From an uncultured bacterium (GTDB taxonomy: Bacteria > Patescibacteriota > Saccharimonadia > Saccharimonadales > Saccharimonadaceae): a stretch of DNA of 64,000 bases. Location: NCBI GenBank assembly GCA_903821365.1, contig CAIJKY010000013.1, forward strand, positions 84,752-148,751. Reading direction: 5' to 3'. The notes under the pieces were generated by a model, which saw nothing but the letters and a program-made list of their open reading frames with translations, had not been told where the DNA came from and did not search any database. Within the stretch, counting starts at the first letter, position 1; each line of letters opens with the position of its first letter. Position numbers and translations under genes: made by a program. Shown here in pieces: positions 48,087 to 57,253 of this stretch.

Positions 48087-49874
48087 TTACATTTTTTTCG
48101 GTAATACAACAGTAAATGTCGAGCCGACACCTGCTTGGGAGTGCACGGCAATGTCGCCTTCGTGCAAAAGCATGAGGTGTTTCGATAAGTACAAACCAAC
48201 GCCCGTACCACTGGTTTGCGCGCTGCGAGGATTGGGAATGCGCGTAAACTGCTGGAACAGTAACGGTTGATCTTCTTCGGCGACACCGACACCATTGTCG
48301 GCCACTGCTAGCTCATACGTACTGCCTTTAAGTCGCAATGCCACCGCGACTCGGCCACCTGCATCGGTATATTTAAGCGCATTGCTGAGTAAGTTTTCGA
48401 AAACCATTCTAAGCATATGCTCGTCGGCATGCACCTTGGCCTTTTTTATGCCCTTATATACAATATGAATTTCGGCGCGGGTTGCTTCGGCTTGCTGCTC
48501 GTCGATGGACTCTTTAATCATTTTCACGAGATCAAAATCGGTTTTTGCAAGAATAATCCGCCCAGCATCTATTTTCGCAAGGTAGAGAATGTCATTGATA
48601 ACGTGTAATTGACGCTCGTTGCTGTTGTACGCTTTTTGCAAGAAAGCTTTTTGCTGCGGTGTTACGTCTCCGGCAAAACCTTGCAGAATCATACCGACGT
48701 ATTGTTTGACGCCAGTCGCGGGTGTTCGTAGCTGATGCGATGCCAGTGACAATAACTCGTCTTGGGCCATTTTAAGATCCTGCTCTCGCTCTAGGATACT
48801 GCGGCGCTGACGAGAACGTAGTGAGACAAGCGTTAATATAAAAAGAATGAATGAGAGTAATGTGCCAATAATGAAAATATAGTACGGCGCAAGCATCTCG
48901 GTTGCAGATAACACCTTGGCAGTACTAAAAGAGTAACGGAGAATAAAAGTTTGGCCGTAGAGTTGGAGTGCTTGGGTTGTTACGCGCGGGTTCGGATTTG
49001 GGTCGTCGCCAGAAGAATAAGCGATAGCCTTGTTATTGACTGCTCCGCCATAAATCTTTAAATAAACACCATTATAATCACTGCCACGAAAAACACTCTC
49101 GAAGAAGTTCTGCGAGGTAAATGATACGAAAACATGGCGGCGTATTGCTTGCTGCCGCTCTTCGACAGTCGCAAGCGGACTGGCCATGGCGTAGACCGGC
49201 GCATACATGATATATGCGGGCTTTGGGTCTTTTGCGGCGATCGTCGGATCACGAAGCAGTTGGAGCTGATCACTAAGTGCAACCTCATTTGTGTCTGTTG
49301 CCGTGTTAATTGCTTTCGCTCTATCGGCAAGGCTTTGCGAATCAAAGCCAATTGTCTTAGTCGTAACATCAGTAGCTGGCTCGATAAACTCGACGACGCT
49401 CAATCGAGTCGTGTTGGTGCGTGGAAAAACACTGATTGGCCTTTGGTAGTCGTCGCTCATTTGTGATTCAAAACTATCAACTTCATCTGGGTTCACATCG
49501 CGTAGTACGCCAAACGAGTAAATTGCAGGAAATTTATGCTCAATATCAAAGGTCGTAACATAACGTCGCCAGCTTACACTGTCAACCGAGGCAGCACTTG
49601 CAAGCCCAACCCCGCCTTGAAGCAGCTGCGCGTAACTATCGAAACTACTCTTCACTTTCGACACGTCTTGGCCAACACGCTTCTCGATTGTTTGATCACG
49701 CGTCGCACTTAAACTTGCTTGGGAGGTCAACGCAGCAAACGACGTCAGGCCAAGCACCGTCAACAACAAAAGAATGGGAAGCGGCAATAAAGTCGACCAC
49801 GACTCGGTCTCTCCAAGCCGCTGCTTATCGAGAATAAAATATCGTTTAAATAAAGTCTTTACGGCTTGTAACAT
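48087..49874 (-). CDS. CHASE-domain sensor histidine kinase
   Basis: 595 aa. Membrane helix at about residues 30-52, an extracytoplasmic CHASE ligand-binding domain (about 75-270; WRRYVTTFDIEHKFPAI), second membrane helix at about 327-350, HisKA with the phospho-His in LASHQLRTPATG (about 380), and HATPase_c with N box ENLLSNALKYTD, G1 DNGVGV and G2 GTGVGLYLSKHL. CHASE domains bind small ligands such as adenine derivatives or peptides. Its start overlaps the PAS gene by 29 bp, so all three signalling genes are coupled. Confidence 0.95.
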   Translation of the reverse strand: MLQAVKTLFKRYFILDKQRLGETESWSTLLPLPILLLLTVLGLTSFAALTSQASLSATRDQTIEKRVGQDVSKVKSSFDSYAQLLQGGVGLASAASVDSVSWRRYVTTFDIEHKFPAIYSFGVLRDVNPDEVDSFESQMSDDYQRPISVFPRTNTTRLSVVEFIEPATDVTTKTIGFDSQSLADRAKAINTATDTNEVALSDQLQLLRDPTIAAKDPKPAYIMYAPVYAMASPLATVEERQQAIRRHVFVSFTSQNFFESVFRGSDYNGVYLKIYGGAVNNKAIAYSSGDDPNPNPRVTTQALQLYGQTFILRYSFSTAKVLSATEMLAPYYIFIIGTLLSFILFILTLVSLRSRQRRSILEREQDLKMAQDELLSLASHQLRTPATGVKQYVGMILQGFAGDVTPQQKAFLQKAYNSNERQLHVINDILYLAKIDAGRIILAKTDFDLVKMIKESIDEQQAEATRAEIHIVYKGIKKAKVHADEHMLRMVFENLLSNALKYTDAGGRVAVALRLKGSTYELAVADNGVGVAEEDQPLLFQQFTRIPNPRSAQTSGTGVGLYLSKHLMLLHEGDIAVHSQAGVGSTFTVVLPKKM

Positions 49875-50232
49875 CGATCACGATTCCGGCGACAAGTGTC
49901 TCGCCATCCTTTTTTGCAACAATTTTACCTCTGTCATAAAAGGTGACGTAGCTTCCATCACTATGTCGAATTCGATAGCGCGATTCATACATGCTGGCCT
50001 TGCCCTCAAGATGATCGGTCATTGAACGCATACTTGCCTCGTAGTCATCGGGGTGTATAAGATTAGTAAAGTCAGTGTAATGTGTAAAATCACTTGCTTT
50101 GCGGCCAAGTAGCTTTGCTTTATTATCGCTAAAAAATACGACACCTGTCGGCATTTCCATTTCCCACCAAGCAATACCGCCGGCTTCAAGGGCGACTTCT
50201 AATCGTGTGTATGGGTCGTCGATACTTATCAT
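49846..50232 (-). CDS. stand-alone PAS-domain protein
   Basis: 128 aa, a single PAS_3-type fold: GGIAWWEMEMPTGVVFFSDN, LIHPDDY, SRYRIRHSDGSYVTFYDRG and a C-terminal IVIDVTSRK where a PAC motif ends. In most kinases this is fused; here it is a separate gene overlapping the kinase start, so it may dock to the kinase as a cytoplasmic sensor. TATAAT ends 9 nt before the ATG. Confidence 0.88.
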   Translation of the reverse strand: MISIDDPYTRLEVALEAGGIAWWEMEMPTGVVFFSDNKAKLLGRKASDFTHYTDFTNLIHPDDYEASMRSMTDHLEGKASMYESRYRIRHSDGSYVTFYDRGKIVAKKDGETLVAGIVIDVTSRKDFI

Positions 50233-50292
50233 ATAGGGGCTATTATAGGGGTATTATTCAAAGGGTCAAACAGTTATACTGCTACGTACACC

Positions 50293-51393
50293 ATGGCGCT
50301 CACGACACTTTCTACCGACCCATCGACTTCACACATCTCACTTAGCGATGCGCAATCCTATGTCAACGATGAACTACGGCATTTTTTTGAACAAGCCACA
50401 CGGCGCGCAGTAGCAATCGCACCAAACTATCAGCGACTCTGGGCAGCACTTGAACAAACCAGTCTTGCCGGTGGAAAACGGTTGCGGCCATATCTTACGT
50501 ATATTGCCTATCAAGCATTTGGCGGCGAGTCATTATCGTCAATCCTGAAAATTGGAGTCGCCGAAGAAATGCTCCATATCGCTATGCTTGTTCACGATGA
50601 CATCATTGATCGTGACATGACTCGTCACGGTGCGCCAAACGTTTCTGGCCGTTACGCTCAGTTGTATCAAACGGCTGTCACAGACCAGGCGGAACGTGTG
50701 CGCCTAGCAAACTGTGCAGCGTTACTAGCGGGTGACTTGGCGCTCTCAAGCGCCTACCAGCTTATACGAGGTAGCGATGCAAACGACCGCCAAAAACTGG
50801 CCGCAGTTGGTTTGCTCGGTGAAGCAATTTTCAACGTGACTGCGGGGGAACTACTTGATACCGAAGCTGTTTTTGAGCCACAAACACTTCACGATCCACT
50901 TGTTATTTACGAGCATAAGACAGCAAGCTATTCATTTGTGAATCCGCTTGTCATGGGTGCTTCATTGGCAGATGCCGACACAACAACGCTTGAAGCGTTA
51001 ACGACGTTCGGACAACAGCTCGGCATAGCATATCAACTTGTCGACGATGTGCTCGGTATGTTTGGTAGCGTCGCTGTTACCGGCAAGTCAATTACTGGTG
51101 ACAGCCGCGAGGGTAAATACACCTACCTTGCTGCGACTTGTTTGTCGCTCGCAAGCGCAGAAGACAAAACATTGTTTACACAGCTCTATGGAAAGAAAGA
51201 TTTGAATGATGATGAGGCCGCGACGATTGCGGACATAGTTACGCGAAGCGGTGCTCGCGAACAAACCGAGAAGCTTGCAGCCGACTACGCAGCTCGTGCA
51301 AAAAAGACTCTAGCAGACATACAAAATATTGATAATTCTGGACGCCATGCGCTCGAGGCAGTGATTGAGCTTTGTGTTAATCGCACTCGTTAA
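50293..51393 (+). CDS. polyprenyl (geranylgeranyl-type) diphosphate synthase
   Basis: 366 aa trans-prenyltransferase. First Asp-rich motif HDDIIDRDMTRHG (about residue 101), second LVDDVLGMFG (about 250), GGKRLRPYL for substrate binding near 55. Condenses isopentenyl diphosphate with an allylic diphosphate to make a C15-C20 or longer chain, used for quinone-like or lipid carriers. Chain length is set by residues before the first motif, not decided here. Neighbour of ATP-citrate lyase, a source of acetyl-CoA, though no mevalonate gene is seen. Confidence 0.9.
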   Translation: MALTTLSTDPSTSHISLSDAQSYVNDELRHFFEQATRRAVAIAPNYQRLWAALEQTSLAGGKRLRPYLTYIAYQAFGGESLSSILKIGVAEEMLHIAMLVHDDIIDRDMTRHGAPNVSGRYAQLYQTAVTDQAERVRLANCAALLAGDLALSSAYQLIRGSDANDRQKLAAVGLLGEAIFNVTAGELLDTEAVFEPQTLHDPLVIYEHKTASYSFVNPLVMGASLADADTTTLEALTTFGQQLGIAYQLVDDVLGMFGSVAVTGKSITGDSREGKYTYLAATCLSLASAEDKTLFTQLYGKKDLNDDEAATIADIVTRSGAREQTEKLAADYAARAKKTLADIQNIDNSGRHALEAVIELCVNRTR

Positions 51394-51403
51394 CAAGGTC
51401 TCC

Positions 51404-53179
51404 TTAGCCTAAATACGCGACATCGTTTGCACCGAGCCGGAACAAGCCTTCATCGTGGCGGCGCTGATCGATAAAGTGAGCCGTGAAGCCGATTGAACGA
51501 CTGATCACGAACAAGGCGTTAAAGAACTCTGCTTGCACCAGACTCTCAAGCTGCTGTTTTGTGTAGCCAAGTTCGGATTCAAGTAAGTCAAGTAGTACCG
51601 CAGCAATGGCCCCATCAACATTCAGTATAAGATTACCCTTTTTAGCCGTGGTAACTGCTTGCACCGATAACGCGAATTTTGTGTAACGGTCTTCGTTACT
51701 ATTACTCGCAAATTGCAATAGCGCCATTACTCGTGGATCCGGCTGTTCGATACGATATTTCTTATGACCAATACCAGGAATGATCCCGCCCTTACTGGTA
51801 AACGATTCGACAAACTCCGGCGCCAATTGCTGCTCGGTCGTGCCACGCAGCCAACAAGCAGCTGCTTCGTTAATCGCACCGCCAAATCGAGGCCCAATAG
51901 TTAGTAGCCCAGCCGCAAGGCTCGACACTAGATCTTTGCCAGCACGCGCCGCAACAATCGTATTCACTGCACCCGAAACATACGGACCATGATCAACGAG
52001 TAGCCGCAATACATAGTCGGTGAAGTCAACCAGTTTCTTGTGATGCACAGGTTCTCCAAGCAGCATCGAAAGAGTTAAACTAGCAACCGAATGCGACTCT
52101 ACCGTCATCAACAAGTCGTTGCCAAGGAGCTGCACGTCGCCTGCCACATCGCCCGACACGTGGCTCGCGATCGGTCGTCGATAGCGGGCACCAATTGTGC
52201 GAGCCTGCAACCCGGGCACAAATGGGTGTTCTTTTGCAATGCGTACCACGAGTGCCGCAAGTTCACCAAACGTATCAACCACCGCCACATTCACCGAGCG
52301 GAGAATCTCTTTTTTAGCACTAGCCGTTTCTTGCTGCGTGTTCGCCATTGCGCCAGCATGGCCAAACTGTGGCGGCGTCTCGAAAAGCTCTGCGACCGTA
52401 CCAGCGATATAAGCAATTACATCCTTTGTTATTTTCTTTTGGGCAATGAGCTGTGCAATGTCATATTCATCAGCACCACCAAGTTCACCAAAGTAGACGA
52501 TACGCCGTGTTTTCGTATCGGCTTCGGCGAGTAAAAATGCTTCGGCGGGCGTGAGTGTTGGGAATCGTTCACCACCAAGCGCGACTGCCATTGAAACACC
52601 GAGCCCATTTGCCGTGACGGTATGTATAATTTCGTTTACCATACCGCCAGATGTCGAAATTACTGCTGTGTCACCTGCAGCAGAAATTTTAGCTTTTTCT
52701 ATCTGTGGTGCCTGAGTGCCACCGATTGCGCCTAATTTCATAGTGCCCGGCAGTAGCACGCCAACTGACGCTGGCCCCACAATAATTACCTTCTGTGATT
52801 TTGCCGCCCGTGCAAGCTGCAACGCGTGCTGTTCAGGTACGCCTTCGGCGAATATATCGAGGAGCATAAGATTTGGAAGCAGCGTCAACGCCTCAAGACT
52901 ACTTTCAAGAACACGCCGTGCCGACAGTACATTAAGGATTGCAGTAATCGCATGCCGCGTTGATTCATCGATTTCGGACAAACTTGCATGAACAGGTAAT
53001 GCAACCTCGCGCTCGCCCCAAAAGAAACGCTCTTGTTTACGGCCATGAGCAATAATCGCCACGATACTCGGCGCCTCGCGGCCGCATAGGTAATCATAAT
53101 CAAGCACCGACTGGATGATGCCTGGATGAACGCCGAGACAAATTATCTTAGCCGACTGAGATCGTAATTCATGAATCAT
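51404..53179 (-). CDS. aclA: ATP-citrate lyase, alpha (citryl-CoA lyase) subunit
   Basis: 591 aa. N-terminal CoA-binding Rossmann part and a succinyl-CoA-synthetase-alpha-like domain with the phospho-His loop QFGHAGAMAN (about residue 273), followed by a citrate-synthase-like domain (about 340-591) with HGPYVSGAVNTIVAARAG and LTIGPRFGGAINEAA, both hallmarks of ATP-citrate lyase. With the beta subunit it splits citrate and CoA to acetyl-CoA and oxaloacetate with ATP. Start overlaps the aclB stop (ATGA). Rare in fermentative epibionts, so of interest. Confidence 0.93.
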   Translation of the reverse strand: MIHELRSQSAKIICLGVHPGIIQSVLDYDYLCGREAPSIVAIIAHGRKQERFFWGEREVALPVHASLSEIDESTRHAITAILNVLSARRVLESSLEALTLLPNLMLLDIFAEGVPEQHALQLARAAKSQKVIIVGPASVGVLLPGTMKLGAIGGTQAPQIEKAKISAAGDTAVISTSGGMVNEIIHTVTANGLGVSMAVALGGERFPTLTPAEAFLLAEADTKTRRIVYFGELGGADEYDIAQLIAQKKITKDVIAYIAGTVAELFETPPQFGHAGAMANTQQETASAKKEILRSVNVAVVDTFGELAALVVRIAKEHPFVPGLQARTIGARYRRPIASHVSGDVAGDVQLLGNDLLMTVESHSVASLTLSMLLGEPVHHKKLVDFTDYVLRLLVDHGPYVSGAVNTIVAARAGKDLVSSLAAGLLTIGPRFGGAINEAAACWLRGTTEQQLAPEFVESFTSKGGIIPGIGHKKYRIEQPDPRVMALLQFASNSNEDRYTKFALSVQAVTTAKKGNLILNVDGAIAAVLLDLLESELGYTKQQLESLVQAEFFNALFVISRSIGFTAHFIDQRRHDEGLFRLGANDVAYLG

Positions 53180-54363
53180 AACGTTACCTTTTGTAGTGCT
53201 TCGTCGACCGCAGTTGTGAGTGGCGTCGATGGGTCATGAACTGCGCCAAGCAATCCATGTTCATCAAGTACCTTACCGATCATTGCTAGCCCGGCCTCTT
53301 GTCGGGGGCCGCCGCGACGGACATAGACTTTAACTGCTTGGCGTCGTAGTTCACCCGCCACTTCGTTCAAAGCCTGAATAATGCCACCGAACGTACTGCT
53401 AATGTCGGTAAAGTTCGCCACCGCGCCACCAATAAAAAGTACCTTCTGTGGTGCCGTTGAGCGTAACAACAAACTCAACACCGCTCGCGCATACAAATAC
53501 GTCTCTTGTTGATTAGGGTTGCCGCTATACTCGCCGTAATTTGCAAGCACCGCACCATACCCTCGGTTATATACTTCGTCAGCCACAACAATACTTGCAC
53601 CGCCGCCCGATAGCAGCAAAAAAACTGCACCATCGGGGTTCATCACTTCAAGTGTAAAAGAGGCGGGTGACTTTGCGGCCAATTGCATTACGGCACGTTC
53701 TTCAGCGGTTAATGCTTTGACGGTGGTACTACGGAAATCATCCTCGCTCCAGCCAGCAACAAGCTGCTCGGCCGTGTCGTCGACTTCCATAGCGAGATCA
53801 AGCAAACGCGGCCCCTTCCAGTGCATATAGTACGGATTGATTTCAAGCAGCGTGCAGTGATTATCGTTGTACACCTGCATGAGTTGTCGCAGACTATGCT
53901 CATTAAAGCCCGTCTGTGCGACGATACTCGCCCAGTCGGTCGTCTCGCCAAGCCGTGTACTAGTCATGGTATGTGCGTTGCCCTCAACATCAATGCCACC
54001 ATTTCTATTGGCGGTCAAAAACAAACCGTCTCGAGTGTGGCTTATCGCAAGATACCGTTCTTCGGCTTGGGCATGAGCCGCCATTGGCTCAACCAAACAC
54101 CAGCGATAACCCTTGTCGGCAAGTCGACGCACGGCATCACCGAGTCCTTGGGGTGCTACATTCAGCAGCACTAAACCTTTTTTAAAACGTCCTTTGATGC
54201 CTTGATCGACTTTGACGACAAATCGCTCTGCATCACTTTGCACAGTTTGCAACTGTCGATCGATGTCATCTTCGGCATCGATCGACCATCCCATATACGG
54301 CATTGTCAGGGCGTGATGGACAATAGTTTTTGCCCGGAATTCGGAAAGCCTTTTACGCGGCAC
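53176..54363 (-). CDS. aclB: ATP-citrate lyase, beta (ATP-grasp) subunit
   Basis: 395 aa from a GTG at 54363 behind GAGAGGG. ATP-grasp N-terminal part as in succinyl-CoA synthetase beta (KRLSEFRAKTIVHHAL, KVDQGIKGRFKKGL, LLEINPYYMHWKG) and a CoA-ligase-like C-terminal part with LLLSGGGASIVVADEVYNRG and VLFIGGAVANFTD. It phosphorylates the His of the alpha subunit. The split two-gene arrangement is that of Chlorobium-type and fungal enzymes. Confidence 0.9.
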   Translation of the reverse strand: MPRKRLSEFRAKTIVHHALTMPYMGWSIDAEDDIDRQLQTVQSDAERFVVKVDQGIKGRFKKGLVLLNVAPQGLGDAVRRLADKGYRWCLVEPMAAHAQAEERYLAISHTRDGLFLTANRNGGIDVEGNAHTMTSTRLGETTDWASIVAQTGFNEHSLRQLMQVYNDNHCTLLEINPYYMHWKGPRLLDLAMEVDDTAEQLVAGWSEDDFRSTTVKALTAEERAVMQLAAKSPASFTLEVMNPDGAVFLLLSGGGASIVVADEVYNRGYGAVLANYGEYSGNPNQQETYLYARAVLSLLLRSTAPQKVLFIGGAVANFTDISSTFGGIIQALNEVAGELRRQAVKVYVRRGGPRQEAGLAMIGKVLDEHGLLGAVHDPSTPLTTAVDEALQKVTL

Positions 54364-54484
54364 GGGACCCTCTCTTGTTATGACTCTATTAAACCATAAG
54401 TATGTCTATCTGCGTATAATATGCCGTAGTAAAACCTACACCTTAAAATATAATGTGCGTACTCTATCACTGTATAATGAGGCA

Positions 54485-55564
54485 ATGGCCAAAAAAAGTA
54501 CTAAAGTAACAGCTGCGAAACCTCGTCTACTCGATCTTGATTTTATGCGCGTCATGGCGACACTCGCAGTCATCGCCATACATAGTAGCGCTGCGTTAGT
54601 ACTGAATCGCCCAGTCACTGATAAAACATGGCTTATTGGGAATTTCGTCGATAGCTTTGCTCGCTGGTCGGTGCCGTTATTCGTCATAATTAGCGGCGCG
54701 CTCCTTATTAACGGCAAAGCGCTCGCAGCGCCGCGTTTGTTTCTACAGCGTCGCCTAACTCGAATACTTGTTCCATTGGCTGCCTGGATCATTATCTACG
54801 CGGCTCTTGCAGTTTTTGTTTGGGGTGATCCGTTTAATTTTGGGATGATTATGTTTAACATTGTTGCTGGTAATCCAGCGCCTGGTCATCTATATTTCTT
54901 ACTTCTCATTGCCGGCTTATACGTTATTACGCCGCTTATCGCACTTGTGGTTCAGAATATCTCACGGCGAACACTATGGCGCAGCACGATTGCCATCCTG
55001 GTATTCACTTGCGCCTGGCATGCGCTTGAAGTCTTTGTGCTTCGTGGTGGGCCGCCGCTTAATATCTTGACTCAGTGGGTGCCGTACGTTGGATACTACA
55101 TGCTTGGGTATTTGCTGCACACCAGCACGCCACGATCATCAACGAAACAACTCGCCCTGGGTTTCTTTGGCGGTGGCCTCGCCATAGCCCTTATAAGCTA
55201 TCTTATGACACGTTGGCTCGGTACTGGACTTGGGCTCTATTTTTACAACTTCCCGACGCCGCTGGTGGCCATTGTTTCGGTCGACGCATTTCTTGGCGGC
55301 AAACAAGTCTACGCCGCTCTCTATCAACACATTAGCAAAAAGCATCGCCCAATTTTCGAGCGTCGCCTGACACAGTTATCAGCCGCAACCTTCGGCATAT
55401 ATTTAGTACACATTGCTATTATCACTACGCTCGCCATGTACCTTCCGCTACGGGGGGCGACAGTGGCCGGCCTGCTTATTTTACTGATTGTCGTACCGCC
55501 TGTTTCGTATACATTGACTTTGATTATTGGTAAGATTCCTTACGTTAGAAGGATCATGCCATAG
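54485..55564 (+). CDS. membrane acyltransferase (acyltransferase 3 family)
   Basis: 359 aa from ATG 54485, 6 nt behind a perfect TATAAT (leaderless); the frame is open 35 codons further up without support. About ten membrane helices; DFMRVMATLAVIAIHSSAAL in helix 1 contains the family His in IAIHS. O-acylates sugars or cell-wall components. The GH13 gene follows after 3 nt. Confidence 0.88.
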   Translation: MAKKSTKVTAAKPRLLDLDFMRVMATLAVIAIHSSAALVLNRPVTDKTWLIGNFVDSFARWSVPLFVIISGALLINGKALAAPRLFLQRRLTRILVPLAAWIIIYAALAVFVWGDPFNFGMIMFNIVAGNPAPGHLYFLLLIAGLYVITPLIALVVQNISRRTLWRSTIAILVFTCAWHALEVFVLRGGPPLNILTQWVPYVGYYMLGYLLHTSTPRSSTKQLALGFFGGGLAIALISYLMTRWLGTGLGLYFYNFPTPLVAIVSVDAFLGGKQVYAALYQHISKKHRPIFERRLTQLSAATFGIYLVHIAIITTLAMYLPLRGATVAGLLILLIVVPPVSYTLTLIIGKIPYVRRIMP

Positions 55565-55567
55565 CCT

Positions 55568-57253
55568 ATGAACGAATCACCAAACACAACACTACTGCGA
55601 GAGCGCTGGCCTGAGGGCGCTGTTGTCTACCATATTTATCCGCGCAGTTTTCAGGACAGCAACGGTGACGGCGTCGGTGATTTAAAAGGTATTGAACAAC
55701 GACTCGATTACTTACAGTCGCTTGGTGTTACCGCACTGTGGCTGTCACCGTTTTATCCATCACCAATGGCCGACTTTGGCTATGACATCGCCGATTACTA
55801 CGATGTCGATGAGTTGTTTGGCACGCTTGATGACTTTCGCTCATTGCTTACCGCCGCACACAACCACGACATTAAAGTAATAATTGACCTTGTGCCGAAT
55901 CACACTTCTGACGCTCATCAATGGTTTATTGATTCAAGTGCATCGCGCGATAATCCAAAGTCAGACTGGTACATATGGCGCGATGCTAAAGACCATGATG
56001 CCAGAGGCAATCCAATAGCGCCTAATAACTGGCTTGATGTCCTCACTGGCCACAGCGCTTGGCAGTGGAATGAAACGCGCGGCCAATTCTATCTTCATAG
56101 TTTTGATGTTCGCCAACCAGATCTCAACTGGACGAATCCTGAAGTCCGCGAAGCCTTCAAAAACATCATGCGTTACTGGCTTGATATGGGCGTTGATGGG
56201 TTTCGCGTTGACGCAGTGTACTGGCTCGCTAAAGACCCGTTATTGCACGACGACCCCGAAAACCCTAAGTATCGCGCGAGCGAAGATTTGCTGTACGAGG
56301 CATTACTCCACACCAAGAGCTGTGGTTGGCCGCCAGTATACGCCTATCTTTCTGAAATGTGCGATGTACTCAAAGAGCCTGAATTTACGAGCAAAGAGCG
56401 TTTTATGGTAACCGAGGCCTACCCAGAACGCCATAATGTTCTTTCGGCGTATCTACAATTTTATGTCGGCATGGATCCGGCGGTTGCGGCACCGTTTAAC
56501 TTTGAAGGTACTGCACTCCCTTGGGAAGTAGCGCCGTGGCGTGATTTTCTCAGCCGCTTTCATACTGCGCTCGACGAGCTAAGCCCCCTATGTGTCGCCA
56601 GTTACGCATTCGGCAATCATGATAAGCCACGAGTTGCCAGCCGTATCGGCGTCAATGAAGCGCGCAGTGCTGCGGTTATGCTTCTTACGCTACCTGGTAT
56701 GGCTTTTATTTATTACGGCGAAGAGTTAGGTATGCAAGACGTAGCGATTCCAATCGACCGCGTACGTGATCCTGCAGCGCTTGGCGACCCAAAAAATGGC
56801 ATTGGCCGAGACCCCGAGCGTACGCCAATGCAGTGGTCGGCCGCAGAAAATGCCGGTTTCACTCAGGGCACGCCGTGGTTGCCGATTGCCGATGATTACA
56901 CTTCGGTTAATGTTGAGACGCAGTCACTCAACGCCCAGTCCTCGCTAACACTGTATCGCACGCTCGGCACACTGCGACGCGATTCCGCCACTTTAAAGCG
57001 TGGCTCGTTATCGGTGCACAGTAGCGGCTGTGATGATGTTCTCGCCTACGATCGCGCACTCAATGGTCATGAGCAGTATGTCACCTACGTTAATTTTGCC
57101 GATCAAACACGCATCTGCACAATCGAGCCAAATAATACGCTCACACTGGTCGTTTCAAGCGCCGCCGACACCGTCGTACCGCACGAATCAAAAAACAGCC
57201 TCACACTTCAAGCGCATGAGGCTGCAGTTTTTGTAGCAACTACTCCCAGCTAA
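55568..57253 (+). CDS. GH13 alpha-glucosidase (oligo-1,6-glucosidase-like)
   Basis: 561 aa. All four catalytic regions of GH13: DLVPNHTS (about 108), GFRVDAVYW with nucleophile Asp (about 214), general acid Glu in VTEAYPERH (about 285) and FGNHDKPR (about 350). The first region DxVxNHTS and QPDLNW match oligo-1,6-glucosidase, trehalose-6-phosphate hydrolase and alpha-glucosidase. Cytoplasmic. With trehalase it feeds glucose to central metabolism. 3' end overlaps metK by 14 bp, convergent. Confidence 0.93.
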   Translation: MNESPNTTLLRERWPEGAVVYHIYPRSFQDSNGDGVGDLKGIEQRLDYLQSLGVTALWLSPFYPSPMADFGYDIADYYDVDELFGTLDDFRSLLTAAHNHDIKVIIDLVPNHTSDAHQWFIDSSASRDNPKSDWYIWRDAKDHDARGNPIAPNNWLDVLTGHSAWQWNETRGQFYLHSFDVRQPDLNWTNPEVREAFKNIMRYWLDMGVDGFRVDAVYWLAKDPLLHDDPENPKYRASEDLLYEALLHTKSCGWPPVYAYLSEMCDVLKEPEFTSKERFMVTEAYPERHNVLSAYLQFYVGMDPAVAAPFNFEGTALPWEVAPWRDFLSRFHTALDELSPLCVASYAFGNHDKPRVASRIGVNEARSAAVMLLTLPGMAFIYYGEELGMQDVAIPIDRVRDPAALGDPKNGIGRDPERTPMQWSAAENAGFTQGTPWLPIADDYTSVNVETQSLNAQSSLTLYRTLGTLRRDSATLKRGSLSVHSSGCDDVLAYDRALNGHEQYVTYVNFADQTRICTIEPNNTLTLVVSSAADTVVPHESKNSLTLQAHEAAVFVATTPS

